A DNA stretch of 56,321 nucleotides, from positions 1 to 56,321 of the forward strand of contig JANJTV010000084.1 of assembly GCA_024710905.1 (NCBI GenBank). Direction: 5' to 3'. The notes beneath the pieces are model-generated. The model was given only the letters and a program-made list of their open reading frames with translations. It searched no databases and had not been told where the DNA came from. Source of the stretch: Anaerolineales bacterium. GTDB taxonomy: Bacteria > Chloroflexota > Anaerolineae > Anaerolineales > Villigracilaceae. Position numbers and translations under genes: made by a program. Of this stretch, positions 7,294 to 14,506 are shown one piece after another. The number at the start of each line of letters is the position of its first letter. Positions within the stretch are counted from its first letter, which is position 1.

Positions 7294-8505
7294 TTAATCC
7301 AATACATAAGGAATGGTTTCGGGGATCGGCGCCAGGAAATAGACGGTCACCCAGCCGCTCCAGGCTTCGTAGTCGTCATCGCTGTAGCCCAGGTCAATCC
7401 ACGGGCGGCCGTCAGGGAAGCCGCCACCCACATCGGCGATGACGGCTGTGCCATAACCTGGGACATACACTTGCATGCCGCGCAACTGGAGGTACCACGA
7501 ACGATACATGGCCACCACGCCTTTGCGCACCGGGATGCCGCTGGAGGTTCCGGTAAAGCAGCGGCCTGGCACGCCAGAACGACACGGCGAATAGGAGGTG
7601 GCATACATTTGGATGGCGCGCCAGTAGGTGATGGTCTGCCCGCCGACATCCAGGGTCTTTTCGACCACGCGCGTGCCATACCCTACAATGCGGTCTTGCG
7701 GTGGGCGGATGATGGTTTCTTCCTCGCTGACCTGGCTGACCTGTTCGCCGTTTTCGTAGCGGGTGCGGACCCGGCTGACACTCAGCCCCGGCTCGCCAAT
7801 TTGCAGCAGGTTTTCCTGGTCCAGTTCTAGTTCGGCGGTGGCAACATATTGCGACTCAAAGGGTAGGGCGCTCTGGAACAGGCTGACGGTTTCGTAAATG
7901 CGATTGATTTCAATGATGACATCCGGCCCGGGGAGGACGGCGGACTCACCCGGCAGGCTGGAATCCAGCCCGAGGAGCGGAATCCCGGCCGCGGCCAGGG
8001 CCTGCCCAACCCTCGCGGCGGAGGTGCGTATGCGTATCTCGTTCCCGTCCAGGCGCAGGGCCACCTCGCGGGAGGGGATGAATTCGATGGCCTGGAGACC
8101 GTTCAGGGGTAGCCCGCCGGACGGCGCGGCAAAATCAGCTGCGTATAGCAATATCCCGCTCTGGCGCAGGGCCTCGGCGACGGTCCATCCTGAAAACAAG
8201 ATTTCCGTTTCGCCCTGCGGTGTGTTGATGGTCACTGGCCGGGCGCGGCGAATTTGCAGGGTGTTGGGTTGGCCGCTGGCGAGGGAAGACTGGCGGTTGG
8301 CAGGCTGGCCGTTCAGATACAGGCGGTCTTCGGGGATGACCTGCAGGCCCAGCTCACGGATCAGGCCATCCAGCGTGGCCTGGCCACTGCGGTGCTGACT
8401 GACCGAGTCGTCGTCCAGCAGGGTGACGGTTTGGGTTGCGGTTTGTTGCGGGCTGGCGGCCAGCAAGAGCAAGGCCAGCACTGCCAGCAGGGCAAAATTT
8501 TTCAT
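7294..8505 (-). CDS. Secreted DUF348-G5-3D domain protein (YabE-like)
   Basis: Probable secreted peptidoglycan-active protein of the YabE/RpfB-like class. The 403 residues show a signal peptide (FALLAVLALLLLAASP), three ubiquitin-like DUF348 repeats across about 25-205 (for example VTLLDDDSVSQHRSGQATLDGLI and ARPVTINTPQGETEILFSG), a G5 domain about 215-290 (FESQYVATAELELDQENLLQIGEPG...RTRYENGE), and a C-terminal 3D domain about 300-395 with ATSYSPCRSG, GVVAMYRSWYLQLRGMQVYVPGYGTAVIADVGG and DLGYSDDDY (the aspartates that name the family). In Bacillus a YabE homologue lies close to ksgA; here the gene is two genes from rsmA, echoing that neighbourhood. The exact wall substrate is unknown. Confidence 0.88.
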   Translation of the reverse strand: MKNFALLAVLALLLLAASPQQTATQTVTLLDDDSVSQHRSGQATLDGLIRELGLQVIPEDRLYLNGQPANRQSSLASGQPNTLQIRRARPVTINTPQGETEILFSGWTVAEALRQSGILLYAADFAAPSGGLPLNGLQAIEFIPSREVALRLDGNEIRIRTSAARVGQALAAAGIPLLGLDSSLPGESAVLPGPDVIIEINRIYETVSLFQSALPFESQYVATAELELDQENLLQIGEPGLSVSRVRTRYENGEQVSQVSEEETIIRPPQDRIVGYGTRVVEKTLDVGGQTITYWRAIQMYATSYSPCRSGVPGRCFTGTSSGIPVRKGVVAMYRSWYLQLRGMQVYVPGYGTAVIADVGGGFPDGRPWIDLGYSDDDYEAWSGWVTVYFLAPIPETIPYVLD

Positions 8506-8520
8506 GACAGGGATTGTAAC

Positions 8521-9186
8521 TTAATTTGTGCAGCTCTCGTCTTCACAGGCGCATTGCAGGCCGCGCGCTTTTTCCAGGGCTTCGCGACCTTCCGAAATGG
8601 CATAGTACACCAACCCGGCCGCGCCGAGACTGTCTATAAAGCCAAAGCCGGTCAGTTCATAGACCAGGCTGGAAGCCAGCAATACGACTGACATATAAAT
8701 GCACACCATGGTGCAGTTGGCGTCTGCCAGGATGGGCGCAGAGTTGAGCTGCCGCCCGACGCGCCGTTTGCCGCTGACCAGCGCCCACATGACGGCAATT
8801 GAGATAAGCGAGATGATCACGCCGGGCAGGGTGGTTTCGGGTTTGTGGCCGCTGACAAGGTTGAGGATGGCGGTGGCGGTCAGCCCGACTGCCAGAGCAT
8901 AAAAGGCATAGCCGGTAATCTGCAGGGCGGTGATCTCAAAACGGCTGCGGGAGGTGTCAGGGTTGCGCTGGATGCGCACGATCATGGCCAGAATGCCGAT
9001 GCCGGAGATGACCTCGATGAAACTATCCACGCCAAAGCCGAACAGGGCAATGGTTTCGTCGCTGATGCCAAAACTAATGGAAACCAACCCTTCGATCAGG
9101 TTGTAGCCTATGGTGAAAAGGGCCAGGGCCATTGCCCAGCGGTACAGGTGTTGAGTGTTTACGGGTTGCGTAAGAATTGCGCTCAT
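8521..9186 (-). CDS. CDF-like cation transporter with cysteine-substituted metal site
   Basis: Membrane protein of the cation diffusion facilitator superfamily, 221 residues, with about six hydrophobic segments but no large C-terminal cytoplasmic domain. The second helix carries FGFGVDSFIEVISG, where CDF proteins usually show DxxxD. The fifth helix reads SAPILADANCTMVCIYMSVVL (ADANCTMVC at its core), where canonical exporters have HxxxD; here both ligand positions are cysteine. The tail ends QCACEDESCTN, adding three more cysteines. A preference for a thiophilic metal is an inference from these residues. The start codon overlaps the epimerase stop in an ATGA, so the two genes are translationally coupled. 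Confidence 0.75.
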   Translation of the reverse strand: MSAILTQPVNTQHLYRWAMALALFTIGYNLIEGLVSISFGISDETIALFGFGVDSFIEVISGIGILAMIVRIQRNPDTSRSRFEITALQITGYAFYALAVGLTATAILNLVSGHKPETTLPGVIISLISIAVMWALVSGKRRVGRQLNSAPILADANCTMVCIYMSVVLLASSLVYELTGFGFIDSLGAAGLVYYAISEGREALEKARGLQCACEDESCTN

Positions 9187-10175
9187 GGTGTTTTAATTTT
9201 TTGCTCCAGGTATGCTTCGAGTTGTTTCATAGCTTCATCATACTGCACTACGGGCCGGTAGCCAAGCTCCTCGCGGGCGCGGGTGATCGGGAAGCGTGTC
9301 GGGAAGCCGACCAGGTTGTAGGATTCGAAATTGAGCGGTGGGCGGGTTTTGGTGGGCAGGAGTTTCCATAAGGGCTCAATAATCATCACCAGCAGGCGTG
9401 CCACCCAGCGTGGGATGGGTCTGGGGCGTGGGGAGTTGCTGCGCGTGGCCAGGTCACTGAAATAACGCGCCCAGGTGATGCCCTGATCGTCTGAGATGTT
9501 GTAGGCCCGCCCGGCGGCTTTTGGATTGGAAGCGGCCAGCAGCAGGGCTTCCACCAGGTTGTCGATATGCAGCAGCCCGCCGTCAAAAGTGCCGCCATCT
9601 ATCAGGGAGGGGGTACCCCGCCGCAGTTCGGCCACCACGCTATCCACCCATAGTTTGCTGCCGGGTCCCCAGACGTTGCACGGGCGCACGGAGACCACCT
9701 CAAGCCCGGTTTCGCTGGCAATTTCCCAGGCAAGTTGTTCCTGGCGTTGTTTGGCCTCGCCATACACGCCACAGGCATTGCCCCAGGGCGTGTCTTCAGC
9801 CAGGGTTTCGGTCTGGAGTTTATCGCCGTACACGGTGATGCTGGAGGTAAAGACCACCCTGGCGTTTTGGCGGGCGGCGGCTTGCAACACGTTGCGCGTG
9901 CCTTGCACGGTGACGGCTTCGAACCAGTCGCGCGGGCCGAAATCCTGTACCACCGCAGCCAGGTGGAAGACCGTGCCAATGCCCTGCATGGCAGATTCAA
10001 CACTCTGCGGGTCGGTGACGTCGCCCTCGGCCAGTTCCACGCCGTGCCAGGCGGCCAGGTGTTTTTCGGCGGGCAGCACAAAGGCGCGTACCCGGTGACC
10101 TTCGCGGGTCAGTCGATGAATCAGGGCGTTGCCGATAAAGCCGGTTGCGCCGGTGACGAGGATGGGGTTTTTCAT
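9183..10175 (-). CDS. NAD(P)-dependent epimerase/dehydratase or 3-beta-HSD-like SDR
   Basis: Extended short-chain dehydrogenase acting on a nucleotide sugar or sterol-like substrate. Starts with the Rossmann motif ILVTGATGFIGNALIHRL, then GDVTDPQSV, VFHLAAVVQDFGPRD, catalytic FTSSITVYGD and the YxxxK equivalent YGEAKQRQE, then VRPCNVWGPGS. About 330 residues, normal for the family. I chose the ATG at 10175, with GGAG eight bases upstream, rather than an earlier in-frame ATG. It is the first gene of the minus-strand run leading to the CDF transporter, G5/3D protein, LCP protein and rsmA. Substrate not predictable from sequence alone. Confidence 0.82.
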   Translation of the reverse strand: MKNPILVTGATGFIGNALIHRLTREGHRVRAFVLPAEKHLAAWHGVELAEGDVTDPQSVESAMQGIGTVFHLAAVVQDFGPRDWFEAVTVQGTRNVLQAAARQNARVVFTSSITVYGDKLQTETLAEDTPWGNACGVYGEAKQRQEQLAWEIASETGLEVVSVRPCNVWGPGSKLWVDSVVAELRRGTPSLIDGGTFDGGLLHIDNLVEALLLAASNPKAAGRAYNISDDQGITWARYFSDLATRSNSPRPRPIPRWVARLLVMIIEPLWKLLPTKTRPPLNFESYNLVGFPTRFPITRAREELGYRPVVQYDEAMKQLEAYLEQKIKTP

Positions 10176-10278
10176 GCGGGCATCTCCGTAATTGGGGTGA
10201 GACAAGTTTAATCCAGGTTGCCCCTTTTTAGCCTGTTTTAAGGTTGGGGGATGTTTTTTTCATCCGAATGGCTGATTG

Positions 10279-10318
10279 TGTGATAAATCACAATAGGATA
10301 ATATTGTGCCGTATCACT
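10279..10318 (+). promoter_or_regulatory. Tandem Crp/Fnr-type operators overlapping a promoter
   Basis: A perfect palindrome TGTGATAAATCACA (TGTGA-N4-TCACA) at 10279-10292 is followed 26 bp later by a looser copy TGTGCCGTATCACT at 10305-10318. A -10-like GATAAT/TAATAT lies between them at 10297-10304. The 4-bp spacer is that of FNR-family sites, while the half-sites resemble CRP. The placement over the promoter of the cupredoxin gene suggests redox- or effector-dependent control. No Crp/Fnr gene lies in this window. Confidence 0.55.
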
Positions 10319-10353
10319 TTAACCGACGTTTTACCCTATCAAGGAGCTGAATA

Positions 10354-10752
10354 ATGAAGTTCAAGACCCTATCCCTGGTTGTTTTTGCTTTTGTGCTGGC
10401 AGCCTGTGCCGGGGGCGGCGCACCTGCCCAGGCCACCACCCTGGAAGTCGACATGGTGGAGTTCATGTTTTCGCCCAAGGAATACAGCATTCCTGCCGGG
10501 CAGGCCATCACGCTGACCCTGACCAACAGCGGCGCACTGGAGCATAATTTTGTCATCCTGCGCAAAGGTGTAACAGTGACTTCCTCGGCCAACCCCGTCC
10601 CGGCGGAGGATATTCTCTTCGAGGCGGTAGTGGGTGCGGGCCAGAGCGGTACCTTCACGTTCACGCTTGACGAAGCCGGTGACTACGAGGTGATCTGCAG
10701 TGTCCCCGGCCACCTGGAAGCCGGGATGGTCGGCAAGATTACTGTGCAGTAA
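10354..10752 (+). CDS. Cupredoxin-domain lipoprotein (paralogue 1)
   Basis: Small blue-copper-type electron carrier or copper-binding lipoprotein anchored outside the membrane. The 132 residues start with a lipoprotein signal peptide (VVFAFVLAAC, lipidated Cys near residue 17) and a short Gly/Ala spacer. The cupredoxin fold follows, with likely type-1 copper ligands His in LEHNFVIL and Cys, His, Met in CSVPGHLEAGM. An AAGGAG ribosome-binding site precedes the ATG. Tandem operator-like palindromes sit upstream and a hairpin terminator (10767-10804) follows, so it is probably a single-gene transcript. A close paralogue begins 480 bp downstream. Confidence 0.88.
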   Translation: MKFKTLSLVVFAFVLAACAGGGAPAQATTLEVDMVEFMFSPKEYSIPAGQAITLTLTNSGALEHNFVILRKGVTVTSSANPVPAEDILFEAVVGAGQSGTFTFTLDEAGDYEVICSVPGHLEAGMVGKITVQ

Positions 10753-10766
10753 GGCGTATGTGTAGA

Positions 10767-10804
10767 AACGAAGGCCGCACAAACGAGTGCGGCCTTCGTT
10801 GGTT
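10767..10804 (+). terminator. Terminator of cupredoxin 1
   Basis: Thirteen-base-pair stem ACGAAGGCCGCAC / GTGCGGCCTTCGT with a short AAACGA loop, followed by TGGTTT. It also lies just downstream of the small minus-strand genes and could serve them. Confidence 0.75.
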
Positions 10805-10959
10805 TAATCGGGCAACCCATCGATCTGCCGGACCCATTCAAGGATGGACTGCCAGAGCGCCATCCCATCTGCTTCCAGCCTGGCATACCGGCCATTAATT
10901 TCCCCGGCAGCCTGCCACTTCTCAAGCATGGGCAGCTTGTCGGGTTCCTTCTGTTTCAA
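10804..10959 (-). pseudogene. C-terminal part of a small, probably frameshifted gene
   Basis: A 51-codon frame from a TTG at 10959 (or ATG at 10929) encodes a Trp- and acid-rich helical peptide: KLPMLEKWQAAGEINGRYAR..., ending ILEWVRQIDGLPD. It overlaps the end of the preceding minus-strand frame (10922-11128) in a different phase. Shortening the GGAAAAG run near 10962-10968 by one A would join both frames into a single protein of about 107 residues. So this is either the second half of one gene broken by a one-base insertion or sequencing error, or a separately translated overlapping gene. No family recognised. Confidence 0.4.
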
Positions 10960-11128
10960 CTTTTCCTAACATGGGCATAAATAAAACCCTGGTAATCAAA
11001 TTATTAAAGTGATTGTAGATAATTTTTAGTTTACGAGGGCGAATTAGAAGTCGAAGGACCAACAAACCAAGCGAAAAATTAAATAGCGCTTCCCACATTA
11101 ATTTTTCAGAAATATCATTCCAGGTCAT
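10922..11128 (-). pseudogene. N-terminal part of a small membrane-associated protein, probably frameshifted
   Basis: A 68-codon frame with a strong ribosome-binding site (GGGAGGA five bases before the ATG) encodes MTWNDISEKLMWEALFNFS then a hydrophobic LGLLVLRLLI stretch and a basic segment RPRKLKIIY. The last residues (about 56-68) look like out-of-frame translation, since the other frame continues sensibly (see 10804-10959). The stretch is markedly AT-richer than its surroundings. Function unknown. It lies between two cupredoxin paralogues on the opposite strand, possibly an insertion between duplicated genes. Confidence 0.45.
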
Positions 11129-11231
11129 CTTTTCCTCCCGAAATCTATTGGTATGGTGGGGATGTTGCTCCCACCGCCTTGAATTGCCCGGCGGCCTGTG
11201 CCATAATAACTATAGTTCTCTAGGAGTTGCC

Positions 11232-11639
11232 ATGAAAAACATGCCCAATTTTATCCTGTTGTTGGCCGTCGCTTTGGCGCTTTCTGCCTGTGGTGCGGGC
11301 GCGGGGCAGGCGGTCACTGCCATCACTGTGGATATGGAAGAATTCATGTTTACCCCGACGGATTTCACCGTCCCGGCGGGGCAACAGATTACCCTGAACC
11401 TGGAAAATTCCGGGGCCATCCAGCACGATTTTGTCATCCTGCAGGCCGGGGCGCAGGTCAGTATTCCTTTTAACGAGGATGACGCCGACAAAATTTACTG
11501 GCAGCAGGTGGTGGAAGCCGGGGAGTCGTTAACCGTGACATTCACCGCGCCTGCCGCGTCGGGCGAGTACCAGGTGTTGTGCGGCGTCCCCGGCCACATG
11601 GAAGCAGGTATGACCGCCACCCTGACGGTTGTGCCATAA
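11232..11639 (+). CDS. Cupredoxin-domain lipoprotein (paralogue 2)
   Basis: Second small blue-copper-type lipoprotein, about 135 residues, similar in length and layout to the paralogue at 10354. Signal peptide with lipobox ALALSAC, then the cupredoxin domain ITVDMEEFMFTPTDFTVPAG. Putative copper ligands are His in IQHDFVIL and Cys, His, Met in CGVPGHMEAGM. I chose the ATG at 11232 because TAGGAGT lies just upstream and the signal peptide starts there; the open frame reaches further upstream without a signal sequence. A TATAGT-like -10 lies near 11210. The two copies point to a local duplication. Partner electron donors or acceptors are not in the neighbourhood. Confidence 0.88.
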   Translation: MKNMPNFILLLAVALALSACGAGAGQAVTAITVDMEEFMFTPTDFTVPAGQQITLNLENSGAIQHDFVILQAGAQVSIPFNEDDADKIYWQQVVEAGESLTVTFTAPAASGEYQVLCGVPGHMEAGMTATLTVVP

Positions 11640-11645
11640 GCGCGT

Positions 11646-11651
11646 TAAAAT
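11646..11651 (+). promoter_or_regulatory. -10 element of a leaderless promoter (rRNA methyltransferase)
   Basis: TAAAAT ends 6 nt before the ATG at 11658 and no Shine-Dalgarno sequence is present, so transcription would start at or next to the start codon. Confidence 0.5.
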
Positions 11652-11657
11652 TTGAAC

Positions 11658-12458
11658 ATGGCAGACTTCATCACCAGCCTTTCCAACCCGTTGATCAAAC
11701 AGGCCCGCGCCTTGAAACAAAAAAAAGCCCGCGATGAAAGCGGGGCTTTTTTGGTGGAGGGGATTTTGCACGTCGGGCAGGCGCTGGAGGCGGGCTGGCC
11801 GGTGGATGTGCTCTTCCACAGCCCGGAACTGCTGACCAGCGAGTTTGCCCGCCAGTTGCTGGCCGAGGCCGCCGCAAAACACATCCGTTGCCAGCAGGTC
11901 AGCCGGGAGGTGTTTGAAAGCCTGGCCGAAAAAGACAACCCGCAGGGGCTGGCGGCCATCCTGCGCCAGAAGGAAACTTCGCTGACCGGGTTGAGGGTGA
12001 GGAAAAACAGCCTGTTCGCGGCAGTCGTATCGCCGCAGGACCCCGGCAATGTGGGCGCTATCCTGCGCACGCTGGATGCGGTCGGCGCGGACGGGCTGAT
12101 TCTGCTGGAGGGTGGGGCCGACCCGTATCACCCCTCCGCAGTGCGGGCCAGCATGGGGACATTGTTTTTTGTCCCGTTTGCGGAGGCCAGTTTCGAGGCC
12201 TTTGTGCAATGGGCCGGGAAGAAAGGGTTCTTGCTGGTGGGCACCTCGGCCAGGGGTAGCCTGGATTATCGCCAGTTTGCGCCGCCTGAAAAACAAGCCG
12301 TGTTGTTGTTGGGCAGCGAGCAAAAGGGGTTAAGCGATGCGCACATGGCCGCCTGCCAGCAGCTAATTCGCTTGCCAATGCGCGGCAGGGCCAGTTCGCT
12401 GAACCTGGCTGTGGCGGCAGGCGTGCTGTTGTACCGCCTGTCTGAGGACAGGAAATAA
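11658..12458 (+). CDS. TrmH/SpoU-family RNA 2'-O-methyltransferase
   Basis: SAM-dependent 2'-O-ribose methyltransferase of the SPOUT superfamily, probably acting on 23S rRNA or tRNA. About 266 residues: an N-terminal substrate-binding part (TSLSNPLIKQARALKQKKARDESGAFLVEG, residues 5-35), then the knotted catalytic domain with AAVVSPQDPGNVGAILRTLDAVG, HPSAVRASMGTLFFVPF, LLLGSEQKGLSD and the C-terminal IRLPMRGRASSLNLAVAAGVLLY. These are the three SpoU motifs in order. The ATG at 11658 has no ribosome-binding site but a -10 box 6 nt upstream; a TTG at 11652 is an alternative start. The exact RNA target cannot be read from sequence. Confidence 0.9.
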   Translation: MADFITSLSNPLIKQARALKQKKARDESGAFLVEGILHVGQALEAGWPVDVLFHSPELLTSEFARQLLAEAAAKHIRCQQVSREVFESLAEKDNPQGLAAILRQKETSLTGLRVRKNSLFAAVVSPQDPGNVGAILRTLDAVGADGLILLEGGADPYHPSAVRASMGTLFFVPFAEASFEAFVQWAGKKGFLLVGTSARGSLDYRQFAPPEKQAVLLLGSEQKGLSDAHMAACQQLIRLPMRGRASSLNLAVAAGVLLYRLSEDRK

Positions 12459-12472
12459 AACAGGGTTAAACG

Positions 12473-12510
12473 AAAACTCCCTGTAACGCAAGGTTGCAGG
12501 GAGTTGTTTT
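12473..12510. terminator. Bidirectional terminator
   Basis: Stem AACTCCCTG / CAGGGAGTT with a loop of about 13 nt, flanked by AAAA on the left and GTTTT on the right. It lies between the convergent methyltransferase gene and the acidic small-protein gene. Confidence 0.75.
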
Positions 12511-12569
12511 CAGGGGTGGCCGGTCGTTTAAACGGGCAACCAGCGAGGCGTCAGGCGGGGGCCAGCGGC

Positions 12570-12794
12570 CTAATATTCTTCTTCGTCCTCTTCCAGCCAG
12601 TTGTCATCGTCATCGTCGGCTTCTTCTTCCCATTCCTCTTCCTGTTCCTCTTCCCAATCTTCGTCCTTGTTGGCATCGTCAATTGGGCTGTAGGTGGTGC
12701 AACCGGTATCGGGGTCAATCTCAACGGCGGCGGCGCTGCAGTAGCCATCGTCTACGAACACACAATCTGTATAGTGGCATCGAATGCGGGGCAT
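12570..12794 (-). CDS. Small Cys-containing protein with very acidic tail (DUF1540-like head)
   Basis: A 74-residue protein with a strong AGGAGGA ribosome-binding site, 10 bp after the VKOR gene. The first 35 residues carry four cysteines (RCHYTDCVFVDDGYCSA...DTGCTTYSP) in a spacing that recalls DUF1540-type metal- or disulfide-binding mini-domains. The rest is almost all Asp and Glu with scattered Trp (DWEEEQEEEWEEEADDDDD). The composition is deliberate coding, since the opposite strand merely reads as a Phe/Leu-rich shadow. Being co-transcribed with a disulfide-forming VKOR and with moeA, the cysteine head may be a thiol or metal site; that is an inference. No function assigned. Confidence 0.75.
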   Translation of the reverse strand: MPRIRCHYTDCVFVDDGYCSAAAVEIDPDTGCTTYSPIDDANKDEDWEEEQEEEWEEEADDDDDNWLEEDEEEY

Positions 12795-12804
12795 GGAATT
12801 CCTC

Positions 12805-13233
12805 CTAGTTTGCGTTTTGACGCACCAGCCGGATGACAGCCAGTACGAACAGGATGGTCATGGTGATTTGTGAGGCAACGCAGAACGGGCACAGCGCTTT
12901 GATCACATAAAACTCAAGGTAGACCAGGTAAATATTGAAGGCAAAACCGGCCAGGCCCATGCCAAAAACCATCAGCGGGCCTTGCTCTTCGAAAAACCGT
13001 TGGCGTGGTTCCAGCCACAGGATCGCCAGGATGGCCAGATAGCCCACCAACCCGACCAGCGCCACGGGAATACCGTACACTTCGGAGTAAGGGCTGGCGT
13101 TGACAGTGGCGCACTCGCCGCTGCCCAGGCACATGCTATCGTTGCTGGTCCATTTGTAAATGGTCATATAGGCGGCCACGGCCACGCCAACGACGCTGAG
13201 AACGATTGAAGCCCAGTACAGTTTTTTATCCAT
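12805..13233 (-). CDS. Vitamin K epoxide reductase family protein (VKOR)
   Basis: Integral membrane quinone-linked thiol oxidoreductase that re-oxidises disulfide-forming partners outside the membrane. The 142 residues have four membrane segments. The loop after the first helix carries the cysteine pair MCLGSGECATVNASPYSEVYGIPVA (given here only in part: CLGSGEC), and the last helix carries the redox motif CPFC, both diagnostic of VKOR. It begins 3 bp after moeA and is followed 10 bp later by a small cysteine protein, so all three share a transcript. There is no fused thioredoxin domain, unlike many bacterial VKORs, so a separate partner is expected; the thioredoxin-fold proteins at 26663 and 28711 are candidates only. 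Confidence 0.92.
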   Translation of the reverse strand: MDKKLYWASIVLSVVGVAVAAYMTIYKWTSNDSMCLGSGECATVNASPYSEVYGIPVALVGLVGYLAILAILWLEPRQRFFEEQGPLMVFGMGLAGFAFNIYLVYLEFYVIKALCPFCVASQITMTILFVLAVIRLVRQNAN

Positions 13234-13236
13234 AAG

Positions 13237-14457
13237 TTATCCTATTGGCCAGGCTTCCACTCTTGCGCCGGGCGCGAGCGATTTTACCCCAGAGGGGATA
13301 ATCAGTAAAGCATTTGCCTGTACGAGTGAGAACAGGTTTCCCGAGCCCTGGTGGCCTGTCAGGCGGGCATGGGGGATGCCGTCCCTGGTTTGCAGGATGG
13401 CGCGCAGGTAGCTTTCACGGCCATCTGATTCTACGGCTTCTTCGAGGATCGCGCTCACCCGGGGCAGTTCTTCCGTTTGCAGGCCGGAGAGTCGTTCCAG
13501 GGCGGGCTGCACGAAAACCATAAAGCCAATAAACGCCGAGACCGGATTGCCCGGCAGGCCAAAGAAGGGAATGTTTTGATACGCGCCAAAGGCCAGCGGT
13601 TTGCCGGGGCGCATGTTCACTTTCCAGAACTCCAGTTGGCCGTTCTGTTCGATGGCCGCCTTCACATAGTCGAACGCGCCAACGGATACCCCGGCCGAGG
13701 ACAGGATGACATCCACGCCGAGGCGGACCGCTGAATTGAGCAAGGCTGTGATGTCTGCCAGGTTGTCTGGCGCAACGCCCAGTTGTGTCACTTTGCAGCC
13801 TGCGCGGCGGGCCAACCCGGCCAAGCTGTAGCTGTTACTGTCATGGATTTTCCCCGGTTGTAGTGGCTGGTCGGGCGGCAGCAACTCGTCACCGCTGGAG
13901 AGCACGGCCACATGTGGCGGGCGGGTGACTTCCACCTGCGGTAAGCCAAGCATGGCCAGCAGGCCAATTTCCTGCGGGCGCAGGCGGTGGCCCGCTTGCA
14001 GCACCCGGCTTCCGGGGGCTAGGTCCATGCCGCGTGGGCGGATGTTTTCGCCGGGCTTGACAGCCTGTAGCACCTGCACCTGGTGGGGGGCAGCCTCCCC
14101 GGTGGCGCGGATGCCGTGATTCGTGTTTTCCACCATCACGATAGCGTCAGCCCCTTCGGGCAGCATGGCGCCGGTCATGATGCGCGCTGCCTGGCCGGGC
14201 AAGATGCTTTTTTGCGGCGCAACGCCCGCGGGGATGTCCTCCACGACCTGCAGGGTGACTGGCGTTTGCCGGCAGTCCTCCGCGCGTAGGGCGTAGCCAT
14301 CTACAGATGAATTGTTAAAAGGGGGGTAAAAAGCATCCGTGTGCAGGTCACGCGCCAGCACATACCCGTCCGCCTGTTCAATGGGCAGCAGGAGCCAGTC
14401 TGGGATGGGTTGGAAATGGGAAAGGATCTGTTCCCGGGCTTCCCGAACGCTTCGCAT
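13237..14457 (-). CDS. moeA: Molybdopterin molybdenumtransferase MoeA
   Basis: Inserts molybdate into adenylylated molybdopterin in the last step of molybdenum cofactor synthesis. The 406 residues show the N-terminal region with REAREQIL, the PFNNSSVDGYALRAED motif, PGQAARIMTGAMLPEGADAIVMVEN, the MoCF domain VAVLSSGDEL and GKIHDSNSYSLAGLA, then SSAGVSVGAFDYVKAAI and MRPGKPLAFG...FFGLPGNPVSAFIGFMVFV. Domain IV follows at about 330-406. Length and motifs are normal. The ATG is preceded by GGAAAAAAAG, and a TATAAT lies about 30 nt upstream in the short gap to rel. Linked to VKOR and the acidic small protein. Confidence 0.95.
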   Translation of the reverse strand: MRSVREAREQILSHFQPIPDWLLLPIEQADGYVLARDLHTDAFYPPFNNSSVDGYALRAEDCRQTPVTLQVVEDIPAGVAPQKSILPGQAARIMTGAMLPEGADAIVMVENTNHGIRATGEAAPHQVQVLQAVKPGENIRPRGMDLAPGSRVLQAGHRLRPQEIGLLAMLGLPQVEVTRPPHVAVLSSGDELLPPDQPLQPGKIHDSNSYSLAGLARRAGCKVTQLGVAPDNLADITALLNSAVRLGVDVILSSAGVSVGAFDYVKAAIEQNGQLEFWKVNMRPGKPLAFGAYQNIPFFGLPGNPVSAFIGFMVFVQPALERLSGLQTEELPRVSAILEEAVESDGRESYLRAILQTRDGIPHARLTGHQGSGNLFSLVQANALLIIPSGVKSLAPGARVEAWPIG

Positions 14458-14506
14458 CTTTTTTTCCTTTCAGAAAGCGCCGAGATTATAACCGGTTTTC
14501 TTCCTG

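Noticed and set aside
7198-7830. Plus-strand frame across LCP and G5/3D genes
   Set aside because: Antisense shadow; the minus-strand genes have clear domains.
12504-12836. Plus-strand frame with Phe/Leu-rich product over the acidic gene
   Set aside because: It is the complement of Asp/Glu codons of the minus-strand gene and has no sensible start context.
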